DNA of 64,000 nt from Chitinophagaceae bacterium (GTDB taxonomy: Bacteria; Bacteroidota; Bacteroidia; Chitinophagales; Chitinophagaceae). The stretch spans positions 248,001 through 312,000 of the forward strand of contig JADJFD010000004.1 in NCBI GenBank assembly GCA_016708765.1, given 5' to 3'. How positions within the stretch are numbered: position 1 is the first letter of the stretch; each line of letters starts with the position of its first letter. This document shows, piece after piece, positions 56,569 to 64,000 of this stretch. The notes under the pieces were generated by a model, which was not told where the DNA came from, made no database searches, and was given only the letters and a program-made list of their open reading frames with translations. The position numbers and the translations under genes are program-made.

Positions 56569-56574
56569 CTGCAA

Positions 56575-56949
56575 ATGACTAAGACATATATTTTCTCCAT
56601 CGCTCTTTTTTCCTTGACAATTCTTTTATCTTGCAAGAATGATACCATTGCAAAATTTGAGATAGTTAATACGACAAAGGAAAGAATTGATAGCTTTCAT
56701 ATTCTTCCAGCTAATTCTAAAGACAACTTTATTCAAGTTGAACCAAATGAAAAAATTTCCTACGACATAAATATGACAGACGTTCCTAAAGTAGACGGCA
56801 ATTATCAATTATCATTTAAATCAAAGACCAAGGCTGTATTTATTCCTTTTGGGTATTATTCAAACGGATACCCTATGGAGAGTATAACTAGAATTATTAT
56901 TCATCCCGACACTGTACTAATTAAACCAGAGTATAAAGACAACTACTAA
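56575..56949 (+). CDS. Small cassette lipoprotein
   Basis: 124 residues with a lipobox (SLTILLSCKNDT, Cys near residue 20). The mature region is beta-rich and not recognised: KFEIVNTTKERIDSFHILPA, VDGNYQLSFKSKTKAVFIPF, RIIIHPDTVLIKPEYKDNY. It is expected in an envelope membrane. It follows the PLDc_N-like gene by 6 nt and ends 42 nt before attC-like site R4. Confidence 0.65.
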   Translation: MTKTYIFSIALFSLTILLSCKNDTIAKFEIVNTTKERIDSFHILPANSKDNFIQVEPNEKISYDINMTDVPKVDGNYQLSFKSKTKAVFIPFGYYSNGYPMESITRIIIHPDTVLIKPEYKDNY

Positions 56950-56990
56950 CTTATTTTCTACATATTTCGTTCTTTAATGACAAAAAACGA

Positions 56991-57185
56991 ACGCACAACA
57001 TTGGGTTTTGCGCAAGTGTGGCTTGACAAACTAAGCTTCAACAAATTGCAAAGCCAGGCATTGGTTTGGGCTGGACAAACATTGTTGAGCATTAGTTTTA
57101 ACTTCATCTAAATATTTTCAATCAGCAGCGGCCCGGGCAGACGGAATGCTAATGCCACACCTGCGCAAAGCCCTGCTCGTTGTAT
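56991..57185. other. attC-like recombination site R4 (195 bp)
   Basis: It begins ACGCACAACATTGGGTTTTG and ends CAAAGCCCTGCTCGTTGTAT. The inner arms TTTTGCGCAAGTGTGGC and GCCACACCTGCGCAAA pair over 16 positions with two mismatches. The left core GCACAAC matches the core GTTGTGC at 56319-56325 that starts this cassette. Internal boxes GGGCTGGAC, CAGCAGCGG and GGGCAGACGGAATGCTAA are shared with R1-R3. Confidence 0.65.
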
Positions 57186-57286
57186 GTCTTGTCCTGAAAT
57201 AGGTTGACAGTAAATCAACCAAAATGGACATTAGAAAAGAAGCGGTAAGAGAGTATTTAGAAGATGGAATACCTGTCCGTTACTAA
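57185..57286 (+). pseudogene. Truncated left end of an IS3-family element
   Basis: TGTCTTGTCCTGAAATAGGT then TGAC nearly equals the left end of the complete IS at 54692. A truncated orfA starts at ATG 57224 (MDIRKEAVREYLEDGIPVRY, then TAA) and resembles the first residues of the intact OrfA. The rest of the element is missing. It begins exactly at the right core of attC-like site R4. Confidence 0.7.
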
Positions 57287-57304
57287 ACACATACTAAATT
57301 GAAT

Positions 57305-58119
57305 ATGAAATTCATTTACTCCTATTTATTATTGACATTTTTTTTAATTAGCTGTTCAGCTTCCGCACAAATAAAAGACATCGTTCCACCTCACGATGAA
57401 TTTACAATAGCATATACACAAGTAGGAGAAACAAGAAATATTAATGTATGGACACCACCCAACTATAAAACAAGTATAGATTCTTTGCCAGTTATGTACA
57501 TGGCAGACGGCGGTATAGTAGATGAAGATTTTTCGCATATTGGCAATACACTTGCCAAACTTATTGAGTCAAAAGTATTCCTCCAATGATTTTGGTAGGC
57601 ATTGCCAATACACAACGCAGAAGAGATTTAACAGGGCCCACAGCAGTTGCAAAAGACAAAGAGATTGCACCGGTAGTAGGTGGGTCAGAAAAATTCAGAG
57701 CATTTATTAAAGAAGAACTTTTTCCTGAAATAAATAAGCGGTATAGAACAACGAATGAAAAAAGCATAATTGGCGAATCATTGTCAGGGCTTTTTGTTAT
57801 GGAAATATTTTTCCTGGCTCCTGAAATGTTTGACAATTATATTGCCTTTGATCCTTCGCTATGGTGGAATAATCATTATTTAGTACGAACTGTAAAAGAA
57901 CACCTCGCAAAATTTCCGATAACGAAAAAGAGATTATGGTTTGCAGGTTCCAGTGCAACCGATATTTCATTACACACAAATGAATTGGCTACCATTCTAA
58001 AAACTGAACACCCCACCAACTTACAATGGACATATGCTGATGAACCAAAAGAACAACATCATACCATTTTTAGAGCCACAAAAGAAAAAGCAATCGTTTG
58101 GACATTGGGTAAAAAATAA
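57305..58119 (+). CDS. Alpha/beta-hydrolase-fold esterase, frameshifted
   Basis: About 271 residues after repair. It starts at ATG 57305 with a lipoprotein-like or Sec signal (LLTFFLISCSASAQ). The fold is that of putative esterases (Fes/esterase D type): TRNINVWTPPNYKTSIDSLP, VMYMADGGIVDEDFSHIGN, nucleophile elbow IIGESLSGLFVMEIF, and HHTIFRATKEKAIVW near the C terminus with a candidate catalytic His. The first frame stops at 57589 and the second is open from 57586. One A missing from TCAAAAGTATTCC near 57575 explains this, the repaired text reading SIPPMILVGIANTQRRRDLT. Substrate unknown. Confidence 0.75.
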
Positions 58120-58152
58120 AATAAGCCACTATCTTTAGTAAAACTATTTTCT

Positions 58153-59577
58153 ATGAATGCAAGAAAGTTAATACTGATCTTTTGCTGTATAGCTATTGCC
58201 ATGCATACCATTGCCTGTTCTTCAATAGTTCTCAAAAATCAGCACTCCATTTTTCTTGCCAAAAACTTTGACTGGACTTATGGCGATGGTTACCTGCTAA
58301 AAAATATTCGTGGTGTTCAGAAAAGAGCTTTTATTACCGGTGCAGGAACTCCTGCCAACTGGACATCCAAATATGGCAGTGTAACCTTTACCCAAAACGG
58401 AAAGGAAATGCCTTACGGTGGCATGAATGAAAAGGGACTTGCTATTGAAATGTTATGGCTTGATTACACTGAGTACTATATCAACGAAACAACTACTTAC
58501 CTGAACGAACTGGAATGGATACAGTACCAGCTTGACAACTATGCCACTATTGATGAAGTGGTTGAAAATATAAATACATTATCCATTCGCCCTATCAAAG
58601 GGAAAATACATTTTATTGTGGCTGATGCAAATGGCCAATCAATAGTAATAGAACACCTGGGCGGCAAAGTAAGATATGAAGTAAAAGAAGCGAATCACTG
58701 CCAGGCTATTACCAACTTTGATGCAACGACATCTGCCGAGTGGCATACAAAGAATGCAACTGCAACGGGAAATGTGGCTAATGCCCTTTACCGATATAGC
58801 CTTTTACAAAAAGATATTGTTGCCAATAATTTTTCAAATAACCTTACAGCCAATACAGCACTGGACATACTTGATAATGTTGCTATAAAGAAAGGAAACT
58901 TTAAAACCTACTGGACCATTGTGTACGATGTGCTGAAAAAAGAAATTTTCTTTAAAACTGCCGATACAAAAAATGTGAAGCAGCTTTTACTTGCCGATCT
59001 GGATTTTAGTTCTACAACAGAAGCCATTGATATTAATACAAAGATGAAAGATAATATTGGTAGCAACCTTATCACTTATACAGAGGATATGAATACTGCT
59101 CTTGTATCTATCAGTTTTAAACAATTAGGTTTGGAACAGGTAGATGCTGCTGCTATTTCGAAAAGTCAGTTTGATTTTTCTTCAACAGCTGACAATTCTT
59201 ACACTACCAACTATATAACTTTAAAAATTATAGTGACTACTGTCGATAGCTCAAAACTTGGAAAGATTGGGATTGTAATTATGGATGGAGAAGAGAGTTT
59301 TAAAAAATTTTTGCCCTTCCGTGATGGATTTCACCAGATATCGGCAGCAGGCTCCAGCTACACTTGGGTGTATTATGGTTTACCAAAAAATAATTATGCT
59401 ATTGCTGCTGTACAGGATGAAAATAATAACAAACGGCCTGATTTTGCAACTGAGAAATATGCTTTCAGCAATGGCAAACGCCTGAGCGGTGGTTCACTTC
59501 CATCGTTTGAAGATTGCAAAGTAGTGATGCAAGAAGGTGTGAATGAAGTACAGCTACTTCTTCAATCAGAAAAATAA
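58153..59577 (+). CDS. Linear amide C-N hydrolase (Ntn, choloylglycine-hydrolase-like) with DUF2141-like tail
   Basis: A 474-residue exported protein. After the signal region (ILIFCCIAIAMHTIA) comes CSSIVLKNQHSIFLAKNFDW, so signal cleavage would expose Cys 22 as the N-terminal nucleophile used by this family. Further landmarks are MPYGGMNEKGLAIEMLWLDY and HFIVADANGQSIVIEHLGGK. The hydrolase part ends near residue 285. The last 140 residues contain YAIAAVQDENNNKRPDFATE and KYAFSNGKRLSGG, typical of DUF2141 beta-sandwich domains. Choloylglycine-type enzymes cleave amides such as bile salts or penicillin V; the substrate here is not known. The fusion is the unusual point. Confidence 0.8.
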   Translation: MNARKLILIFCCIAIAMHTIACSSIVLKNQHSIFLAKNFDWTYGDGYLLKNIRGVQKRAFITGAGTPANWTSKYGSVTFTQNGKEMPYGGMNEKGLAIEMLWLDYTEYYINETTTYLNELEWIQYQLDNYATIDEVVENINTLSIRPIKGKIHFIVADANGQSIVIEHLGGKVRYEVKEANHCQAITNFDATTSAEWHTKNATATGNVANALYRYSLLQKDIVANNFSNNLTANTALDILDNVAIKKGNFKTYWTIVYDVLKKEIFFKTADTKNVKQLLLADLDFSSTTEAIDINTKMKDNIGSNLITYTEDMNTALVSISFKQLGLEQVDAAAISKSQFDFSSTADNSYTTNYITLKIIVTTVDSSKLGKIGIVIMDGEESFKKFLPFRDGFHQISAAGSSYTWVYYGLPKNNYAIAAVQDENNNKRPDFATEKYAFSNGKRLSGGSLPSFEDCKVVMQEGVNEVQLLLQSEK

Positions 59578-59636
59578 TTATTGCAAGCGCAAGCCGGAAG
59601 AGAATTATTACAGCAGAAATCAGCCTCTACATTTTT

Positions 59637-59990
59637 TTATTGATTGCTGATCTTGTGTTCTACTTTTGGAATTGCTGTTGTCTTATGATCAACTTTGTGT
59701 TCCACTTTTGGAATTATAACTTTGTTAGCATCTTTATGTTCCAGTTTGTGTTCCACTTTTGGAGTTACTACTTTGCTACTAACTTTATGGTCTTTATGTT
59801 CGACTGTTGGAATTACTTTGTTGCCATCTTTATGATCTACTTTGTGTTCAACCTTTGGATATACAGTTTTGGGAGAGATTGTATTTGCTTGGGTTGCCGG
59901 AGCTTTACTGACTTCCTTTTTTACAGGAACCTGACCTTTTATACCCATAGCAATTAAGAGAGAACTGACGGTAGCGAATATTTTATTCAT
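59637..59990 (-). CDS. Secreted His/Lys-rich repeat protein
   Basis: A 117-residue protein with a signal peptide (MNKIFATVSSLLIAMGIKGQ). The mature part consists of degenerate repeats of 13-20 residues with the pattern PKVEHKVDHKDGNKV, giving about a dozen His and many Lys residues. Such composition suggests metal binding (Zn, Ni or Cu) or a polycationic surface, but no known family was recognised. It lies alone between convergent and divergent genes on the opposite strand. Confidence 0.6.
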   Translation of the reverse strand: MNKIFATVSSLLIAMGIKGQVPVKKEVSKAPATQANTISPKTVYPKVEHKVDHKDGNKVIPTVEHKDHKVSSKVVTPKVEHKLEHKDANKVIIPKVEHKVDHKTTAIPKVEHKISNQ

Positions 59991-60051
59991 AGTTGGTTTA
60001 ATTTTGAAAGTAAAAGGTAAGACAATATTTTTGGTTCTTTTAAACTAATTA

Positions 60052-60468
60052 ATGACATTTTCACCATTTAACAATAACAGATCCTCTATTATCCGGCAAC
60101 CAGCTGGTTTATACCTTTCTGCAAGCCCTATTCATGGGTTAGGTGTATTTAGCAAATTCTCAATTCCAAAAAGCACATTGATAGAAACTGCTCCATTCAT
60201 TGCAGGTTCTGCAGCAGATTATGCAATGCTATCGCAAACCATACTTCATGACTATTATTTTATGGTGGCTGATAAGAAAGCTCCTGTTGCAATTGGTCTT
60301 GGTTTTTCATCTTGGTATAATCACTGCTGCCCTGCTAATGCTGTTTATAGTATTCATAAAAAGAAAATGATTATTGAAATAAAAGCCGTAAGAAATATTG
60401 AAGCAGGTGAAGAAATTACCATTAACTACCACGGAGCATTTAATAATACTACAGCTATTGAATTTTGA
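60052..60468 (+). CDS. SET-domain protein 1
   Basis: 138 residues. The SET-domain pattern is PAGLYLSASPIHGLGVFSKF (SET-N), SSWYNHCCPANAVYSIHKKK (the NHxCxPNA element) and EAGEEITINYHGAF (the GEEIxxxY element with catalytic Tyr). SET proteins transfer methyl groups from SAM to lysine; bacterial members are poorly understood. The protein is short, without a post-SET zinc site. A second SET gene begins 4 nt after its stop. Substrate unknown. Confidence 0.8.
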   Translation: MTFSPFNNNRSSIIRQPAGLYLSASPIHGLGVFSKFSIPKSTLIETAPFIAGSAADYAMLSQTILHDYYFMVADKKAPVAIGLGFSSWYNHCCPANAVYSIHKKKMIIEIKAVRNIEAGEEITINYHGAFNNTTAIEF

Positions 60469-60472
60469 TAAT

Positions 60473-60871
60473 ATGCAAGACACACTTTATGTAAAGGAAG
60501 TTAAAGGAAAAGGCAGAGGTGTTTTTAGCTCCGCTCCCATCAATGCGGGAGAAGTAGTAGAAGCCTGTAAGCTGTTGGTGCTGAAACCGGCGGATTATGA
60601 TCTTGCCTCTGCCAGTTGCGTTATTAACTACAGCTTTTATGTGGACAAAGATGAACGAATAGTAGGCATTGCCACTGGTTTTGGTTCTTTATACAATCAT
60701 GCTGCGCCTGCAAACGCCAGCCATAGTATATATAAAGAAGATAGCAGAGTAGATATTATTGCACTTAGAGATATTGCTGCTGATGAAGAAATCTGTATCA
60801 ACTATCATGGGGAGTTTGATAACCCTTCAACTGATTGGTTTGTAAATAGAGGGTTAGCTTATCAACCTTGA
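60473..60871 (+). CDS. SET-domain protein 2
   Basis: 132 residues from ATG 60473 (MQDTLYVKEVKGKGRGVFSS). The open frame begins earlier at 60398, but that would overlap SET protein 1 and add unrelated residues. Pattern: VKGKGRGVFSSAPINAGEVV, FGSLYNHAAPANASHSIYKE (the NHxxxPNA element with Ala in place of Cys) and ADEEICINYHGEFDNP. It is similar in size and order to protein 1 but clearly divergent, so the pair is an old duplication. Function unknown. Confidence 0.8.
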   Translation: MQDTLYVKEVKGKGRGVFSSAPINAGEVVEACKLLVLKPADYDLASASCVINYSFYVDKDERIVGIATGFGSLYNHAAPANASHSIYKEDSRVDIIALRDIAADEEICINYHGEFDNPSTDWFVNRGLAYQP

Positions 60872-60899
60872 TTGTTTTTTTCAATCTGAAAACATCCAT

Positions 60900-62054
60900 C
60901 TACACCTTAATATCCGGCAAAATAATCTGTAACAAATTTGAGTCTTCTACATGGCAGATATCAACTATTCCACTTTGAGAACGGACCATTTCAAACACCA
61001 GACTGTCGAAGAGTTCTTTTTTTAACTCGTCGTAGCTTACCAATGGCCTGTCGTCTTCGATAAGTAATTCAAACTGTCTGATTGTTATTACTGTAAGCTT
61101 TACCATTGTGAGACCACCTCTGTTCTCGATGTTCTTCAGCCAATGTTCTATTATCCGCATAATGAACAAAGCCTTCTCGGAAGGGATGCTACTTTCGTTT
61201 CCGATTGTGTAAAACTGAATTTTGAAAGGGAATGACTCAGCAATTTTTTCAATAAATCCTTTTATCAACTCTTCTACTGGTACCCATTCCATTGTATTGG
61301 GCTTAATGGCATACGACAGTTGCCGCATATTATTTAAAATCACTTTCAGTTCCTGCTCTACTGTTTGTATTTGCTGCAATCTTTGCTCCTGATTATTCTC
61401 TGCAATTTTAAGGTGGTGTATACAAGCTGCTACGCTTTGTGCCATATTCTCATGTAAATTAATAGCGATGGCTTTATTAGCTTCTTCCTGTGCATTCATT
61501 GTTTTTGTAATAGCATCGTTCTTCATTACAATAATTTCTTCTGCCATTTTGCGGATCAGCATATTCTTTTTATGCAACTCGATTATCCTTGCAACTCTGC
61601 CAGCCATAATTCTAAGTGCATTGAGTTCGCAAGAAGAGAATACTTTGGGTATTTTATCAATAACACATATTGTTCCTAACCTGTGGCCATCAGTATTTTT
61701 GATGGGTGCACTGGCAAAAAAACGAATATCAATTTCTGCTTTAGTCATTTTTTCAGTAAAGAAACGAGAGTCTAACTTTGTGTCTTCCACTACCATAATG
61801 TCATCTGATAATATTACATGGGTAGAAAATGAAATGTCTTTAAGGGTTTGTGAGATTGGGACAGCTTTTCTGACTTTATACCATTGTTTCTTTCTATCCA
61901 GAAAGGAAATTAAAGCAACGGGGCAATTGCATAGTTGGGCTGTTAGTTCAATTAATTCAGCAAAATCAGCATCTGTTTCTGCATCCAATATGTCAAAGGA
62001 ATCCAGATCTAGTAAGCGTAAATCTTCATTTTTGGGTATCTCCGTACTTATCAT
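60900..62054 (-). CDS. GAF-domain sensor protein with degenerate histidine-kinase region
   Basis: A 384-residue cytosolic protein. Residues about 25-165 are a GAF domain (ELTAQLCNCPVALISFLDRK, FFASAPIKNTDGHRLGTICV). Residues about 190-260 resemble the HisKA_3 dimerisation region (NKAIAINLHENMAQSVAACI, with a phospho-acceptor-like His in NLHENMAQ). The C-terminal 120 residues would be the ATPase domain, but the N, G1 and G2 boxes are not visible. It is probably a partner or regulator that lost kinase activity, or a divergent kinase. A copy of the 60-bp repeat lies 235 nt upstream in the same orientation. Confidence 0.7.
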   Translation of the reverse strand: MISTEIPKNEDLRLLDLDSFDILDAETDADFAELIELTAQLCNCPVALISFLDRKKQWYKVRKAVPISQTLKDISFSTHVILSDDIMVVEDTKLDSRFFTEKMTKAEIDIRFFASAPIKNTDGHRLGTICVIDKIPKVFSSCELNALRIMAGRVARIIELHKKNMLIRKMAEEIIVMKNDAITKTMNAQEEANKAIAINLHENMAQSVAACIHHLKIAENNQEQRLQQIQTVEQELKVILNNMRQLSYAIKPNTMEWVPVEELIKGFIEKIAESFPFKIQFYTIGNESSIPSEKALFIMRIIEHWLKNIENRGGLTMVKLTVITIRQFELLIEDDRPLVSYDELKKELFDSLVFEMVRSQSGIVDICHVEDSNLLQIILPDIKV

Positions 62055-62288
62055 AAAATTTAATGGCTTAAAATTTTAAGAATACAGGTTTCGCCTGAGG
62101 AGATTGGATAAGGTTTATGGTTAGTAAAAATAACAAAAAGTATTCCAGATTGTTTGATACCGTTAGTTAATAAAGTAAGAAACTACCTCCATTTAACATT
62201 ATATTTTTTTTTGTGTGATTTTGTCCTAAGTAAAACTACGACTAGCAAACAATGAATGACAGTCATGTTATAAAAGAATACTTTGACA

Positions 62289-62349
62289 TGCTGAATAGAA
62301 TTCATGCAGCACAAGAGTGCGACGCAACAGGCGATGAAAGTAGTAATGT
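62289..62349 (-). repeat. 60-bp dispersed repeat, copy 4
   Basis: Read on the minus strand: ACATTACTACTTTCATCGCC then TGTTGCGTCGCACTCTTGTG and GAATTCTATTCAGCA. It lies in the 627-nt gap between ftsZ and the GAF gene. The rest of this gap holds a small hairpin (AGCTGCTTACACAGCT then TTTTT at about 62408) and a phrase ACCGCTAAGGCGCAGAGAGG of unknown meaning near 62522, but no gene. Confidence 0.7.
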
Positions 62350-62600
62350 AGTTGGGATAAAAAAATAAGAAATTTGTTTAGCCACGGATTGCATAGAATA
62401 ATTGAAGCTGCTTACACAGCTTTTTTGTTGCCACGAAAGCACACAGAATAATACGAAGGGAAACTGCTTCGCAGATTTTTAATACAGAGACACAGATTTA
62501 TGCTGCTTCGCAGCTAGTGTTACCGCTAAGGCGCAGAGAGGCAAAGGAAAGTATCATGGAACTGGTATATAAATTCAAGATCCCTTTCTTCGTCGGAATG

Positions 62601-62628
62601 AAAAAACCCTCCGGTAGAAACCGGAGGG
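62601..62628 (-). terminator. Terminator of ftsZ
   Basis: A perfect 9-bp stem (CCCTCCGGT / ACCGGAGGG) with loop AGAA; the minus strand continues with six T. It lies 53 nt after the ftsZ stop. Confidence 0.85.
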
Positions 62629-62681
62629 AACAACTAAAAAACATTAGCATTTAGCTAAGGCTTCATTGGAACGAACTAAGA

Positions 62682-64000
62682 TTAATCCGGCTTATCGCCG
62701 TCTAAGAAGGTATTAATTGTGCTAAGTTGTGCTTGATTATTTTTGTCGGCTTTTACTTCGACGCTGCTGTAAAAATTCTCTACCTGAGAATTGCTGTTGT
62801 ACAATTCCATATTGCGGCGGATATAGGCCGGCACAGTTTCAAACTCATTATTTGGGTCAGCAGCGTTAACATTGAATGACAAGTTTCGCAACTTGTGCAA
62901 TCGTTCGGCTGCCCTACGTTTTTGTTCTTCGGTTTCGTCCTGCATAGCAGAATCCTCAACCTCGGGAAACAAAGGTGACTGAGCCTGATGGGCCAACGGC
63001 ATATCCGCCGCAGGAATGTCGCTCTTTTCGACAAGCTGCATTTGCAAATCGAGGAGTTCTTCCTCTTCTTCGCTGGCAGCTTTTTGTGAAGAGACCGGTT
63101 TCTCAGCAGAAGTGATTGAGGTATTGACCTCTGGTTTTGATTCTGCGTAGATATTGGACGGTCTGGCCAGATAGCCACCCGATGCTGCAGGCACCGAGCT
63201 TGTACTAGTACTATCTTTCTTGCTGAGAATCATCTCAGCATCTATTTCTTTAATTGATTGTTGGGGAACGGAGGGCTTATTCGAAAACGAATTTATACTT
63301 TCATTTTTTACAGCAGTTGACAATTTGTCAACAGTAGATGCACTATCCTTTTCATTGGTAGAATTACTAAGTAATTCTCCTTCCATCGCTGACGCTGCGG
63401 GAATTAAAAAAGCTCCGGATGACAAGTCGTCTGTTTGCAGTTCGAAATGAATGATGGCAGACTCTTCATTCACTTTGATGTCTGTTATATCAATAACAGG
63501 TGATTCTATTTCCGGAACTTCTTCCACTAATTTTGGCATCAGCTAATCCATCGACTTTTCTTCCGGTGCTGCTATTGTCAGTTCTTCTTCCGCTTTTATT
63601 TCTGCTTTAGCTTCTTCCTCCATCATTTCCATTTCTCTTTCCAAAACAGCATTGCTATTCTCCAACTTTATAACAGGAGCTTCTATTTCTTTTTGCGTTT
63701 CCAATACCATTACAATTTTTTCTTCTGGTTTTGGTTCTACCTTCTTTGGTTTTGCCCTAGCAAACGGATCTTTATGTTCGAAACCTGTTGCAATAAGAGT
63801 GATGCCAATTTTATCTTCTAATGTGCTATCATAGCCCATACCAAGAATTACATCTGTATCATCTCCTGCCTGCTCTAATAAATAATTCTGAATTACTTCT
63901 ACTTCGTCCATGGTATATTCATGTTCACCAGTAGCTGAGTTAATATTTATCAATATCCATTTAGCACCGCGGATATCATTATCATTTAGCAACGGAGAAT
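62682..64000 (-). CDS. ftsZ: Cell division protein FtsZ, 3' part, internal stop
   Basis: Tubulin-like GTPase that forms the division ring. The window holds the C-terminal part of the globular domain (SPLLNDNDIRGAKWILININ, EVIQNYLLEQAGDDTDVILG, KIGITLIATGFEHKDPF), followed by a very long Glu/Lys/Ser-rich linker of about 300 residues. The C-terminal end contains RRAAERLHKLRNLSFNVNAA and the FtsA-binding-type motif NEFETVPAYIRRNMEL. In the linker there is an in-frame TAG at 63543-63545 (SMD*LMPKL), after which the same frame continues to 62682. Loss of the C-terminal peptide would normally be lethal, so the stop is probably a sequence error (one base from CAG) or is read through. Confidence 0.88.

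Noticed and set aside
53709..57185. Reading the ~195-bp sites as ordinary intergenic MITEs
   Set aside because: MITEs would carry constant ends, whereas here the end cores differ between sites and match the other end of the same cassette; this fits cassette recombination better, although a MITE origin cannot be excluded without more copies.
1..64000. Alternative genetic code with TAA and TAG read as Gln
   Set aside because: Most genes end properly at TAA or TAG right where family homology ends (for example glyA, metG and dsbD at TAA), so reassignment does not fit; three isolated stops are better explained by errors or mutation.
1..64000. CRISPR array
   Set aside because: Repeats found are dispersed or palindromic; no regularly spaced 24-40 bp direct repeats with unique spacers and no cas genes.

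Overview
The window looks like a chromosomal segment of a Bacteroidota bacterium, most likely of the Chitinophagaceae or a close relative. Evidence: low GC; -7 promoter boxes of the form TAnnTTTG; secreted proteins ending in type IX secretion (T9SS) sorting domains with a PNP motif; and DUF4293, DUF6427, CHAT-TPR, KUP and RAYT genes typical of that group. The family-level placement is inference. No rRNA, tRNA or CRISPR array was recognised.

Layout. 0-6 kb: tail of an ABC-2 permease, a membrane-anchored coiled-coil protein, a CarboxypepD_reg protein, a nitronate monooxygenase, a sugar-nucleotide transferase, glyA and a DUF4293 protein. 6-20 kb: a Kelch T9SS protein, a 909-residue T9SS protein, uvrA (with an internal stop), an ECF sigma factor and a giant Gly-rich repeat protein with a small T9SS partner. 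20-32 kb: dsbD and a DsbD-N-like lipoprotein, purQ, two envelope genes, kup, and two alpha/beta hydrolases around a TPR lipoprotein. 32-45 kb: an LD-carboxypeptidase divergent from metG, a very large AsmA-like protein, a CHAT-TPR protein and a bifunctional beta-oxidation enzyme. 45-52 kb: a RAYT transposase with REP-like palindromes, a metallopeptidase, a TIGR01777 epimerase, an ABC exporter pair, an HYR protein and a DEAD-box helicase. 52.4-57.3 kb: an accessory block. 57.3-64 kb: an esterase, an Ntn amidohydrolase fused to a DUF2141-like domain, two tandem SET-domain genes, a GAF/histidine-kinase-like protein and the 3' part of ftsZ.

The most unusual part is 52.8-57.2 kb. Small unrelated genes (a coiled-coil membrane protein, a MNT-HEPN toxin-antitoxin pair, a PLDc_N-like protein plus a lipoprotein) are separated by hairpin-forming sites about 195 bp long. 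Each site starts with a YAAC-type core and ends with a GTTRNRY-type core, and the start of a cassette is complementary to the core that follows its own gene. That is the signature of integron gene cassettes, here without a visible integrase. An IS3-family element sits inside one site and the end of a related element abuts another.

Two other repeat systems deserve attention. A palindromic element encoding a SPNPSEGGAS-like peptide is present in frame in uvrA (once) and metG (twice). A separate repeat of about 60 bp occurs four times, always upstream of genes, one copy ending 1 nt before the glyA start codon.

Many genes are broken by a one-base shift, nearly always a missing base and often in an A or T run, and three carry an in-frame stop (uvrA, ftsZ, one cassette gene). 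The number and uniformity suggest sequence or assembly errors rather than true decay, so I give the full extent of these genes and describe the break.
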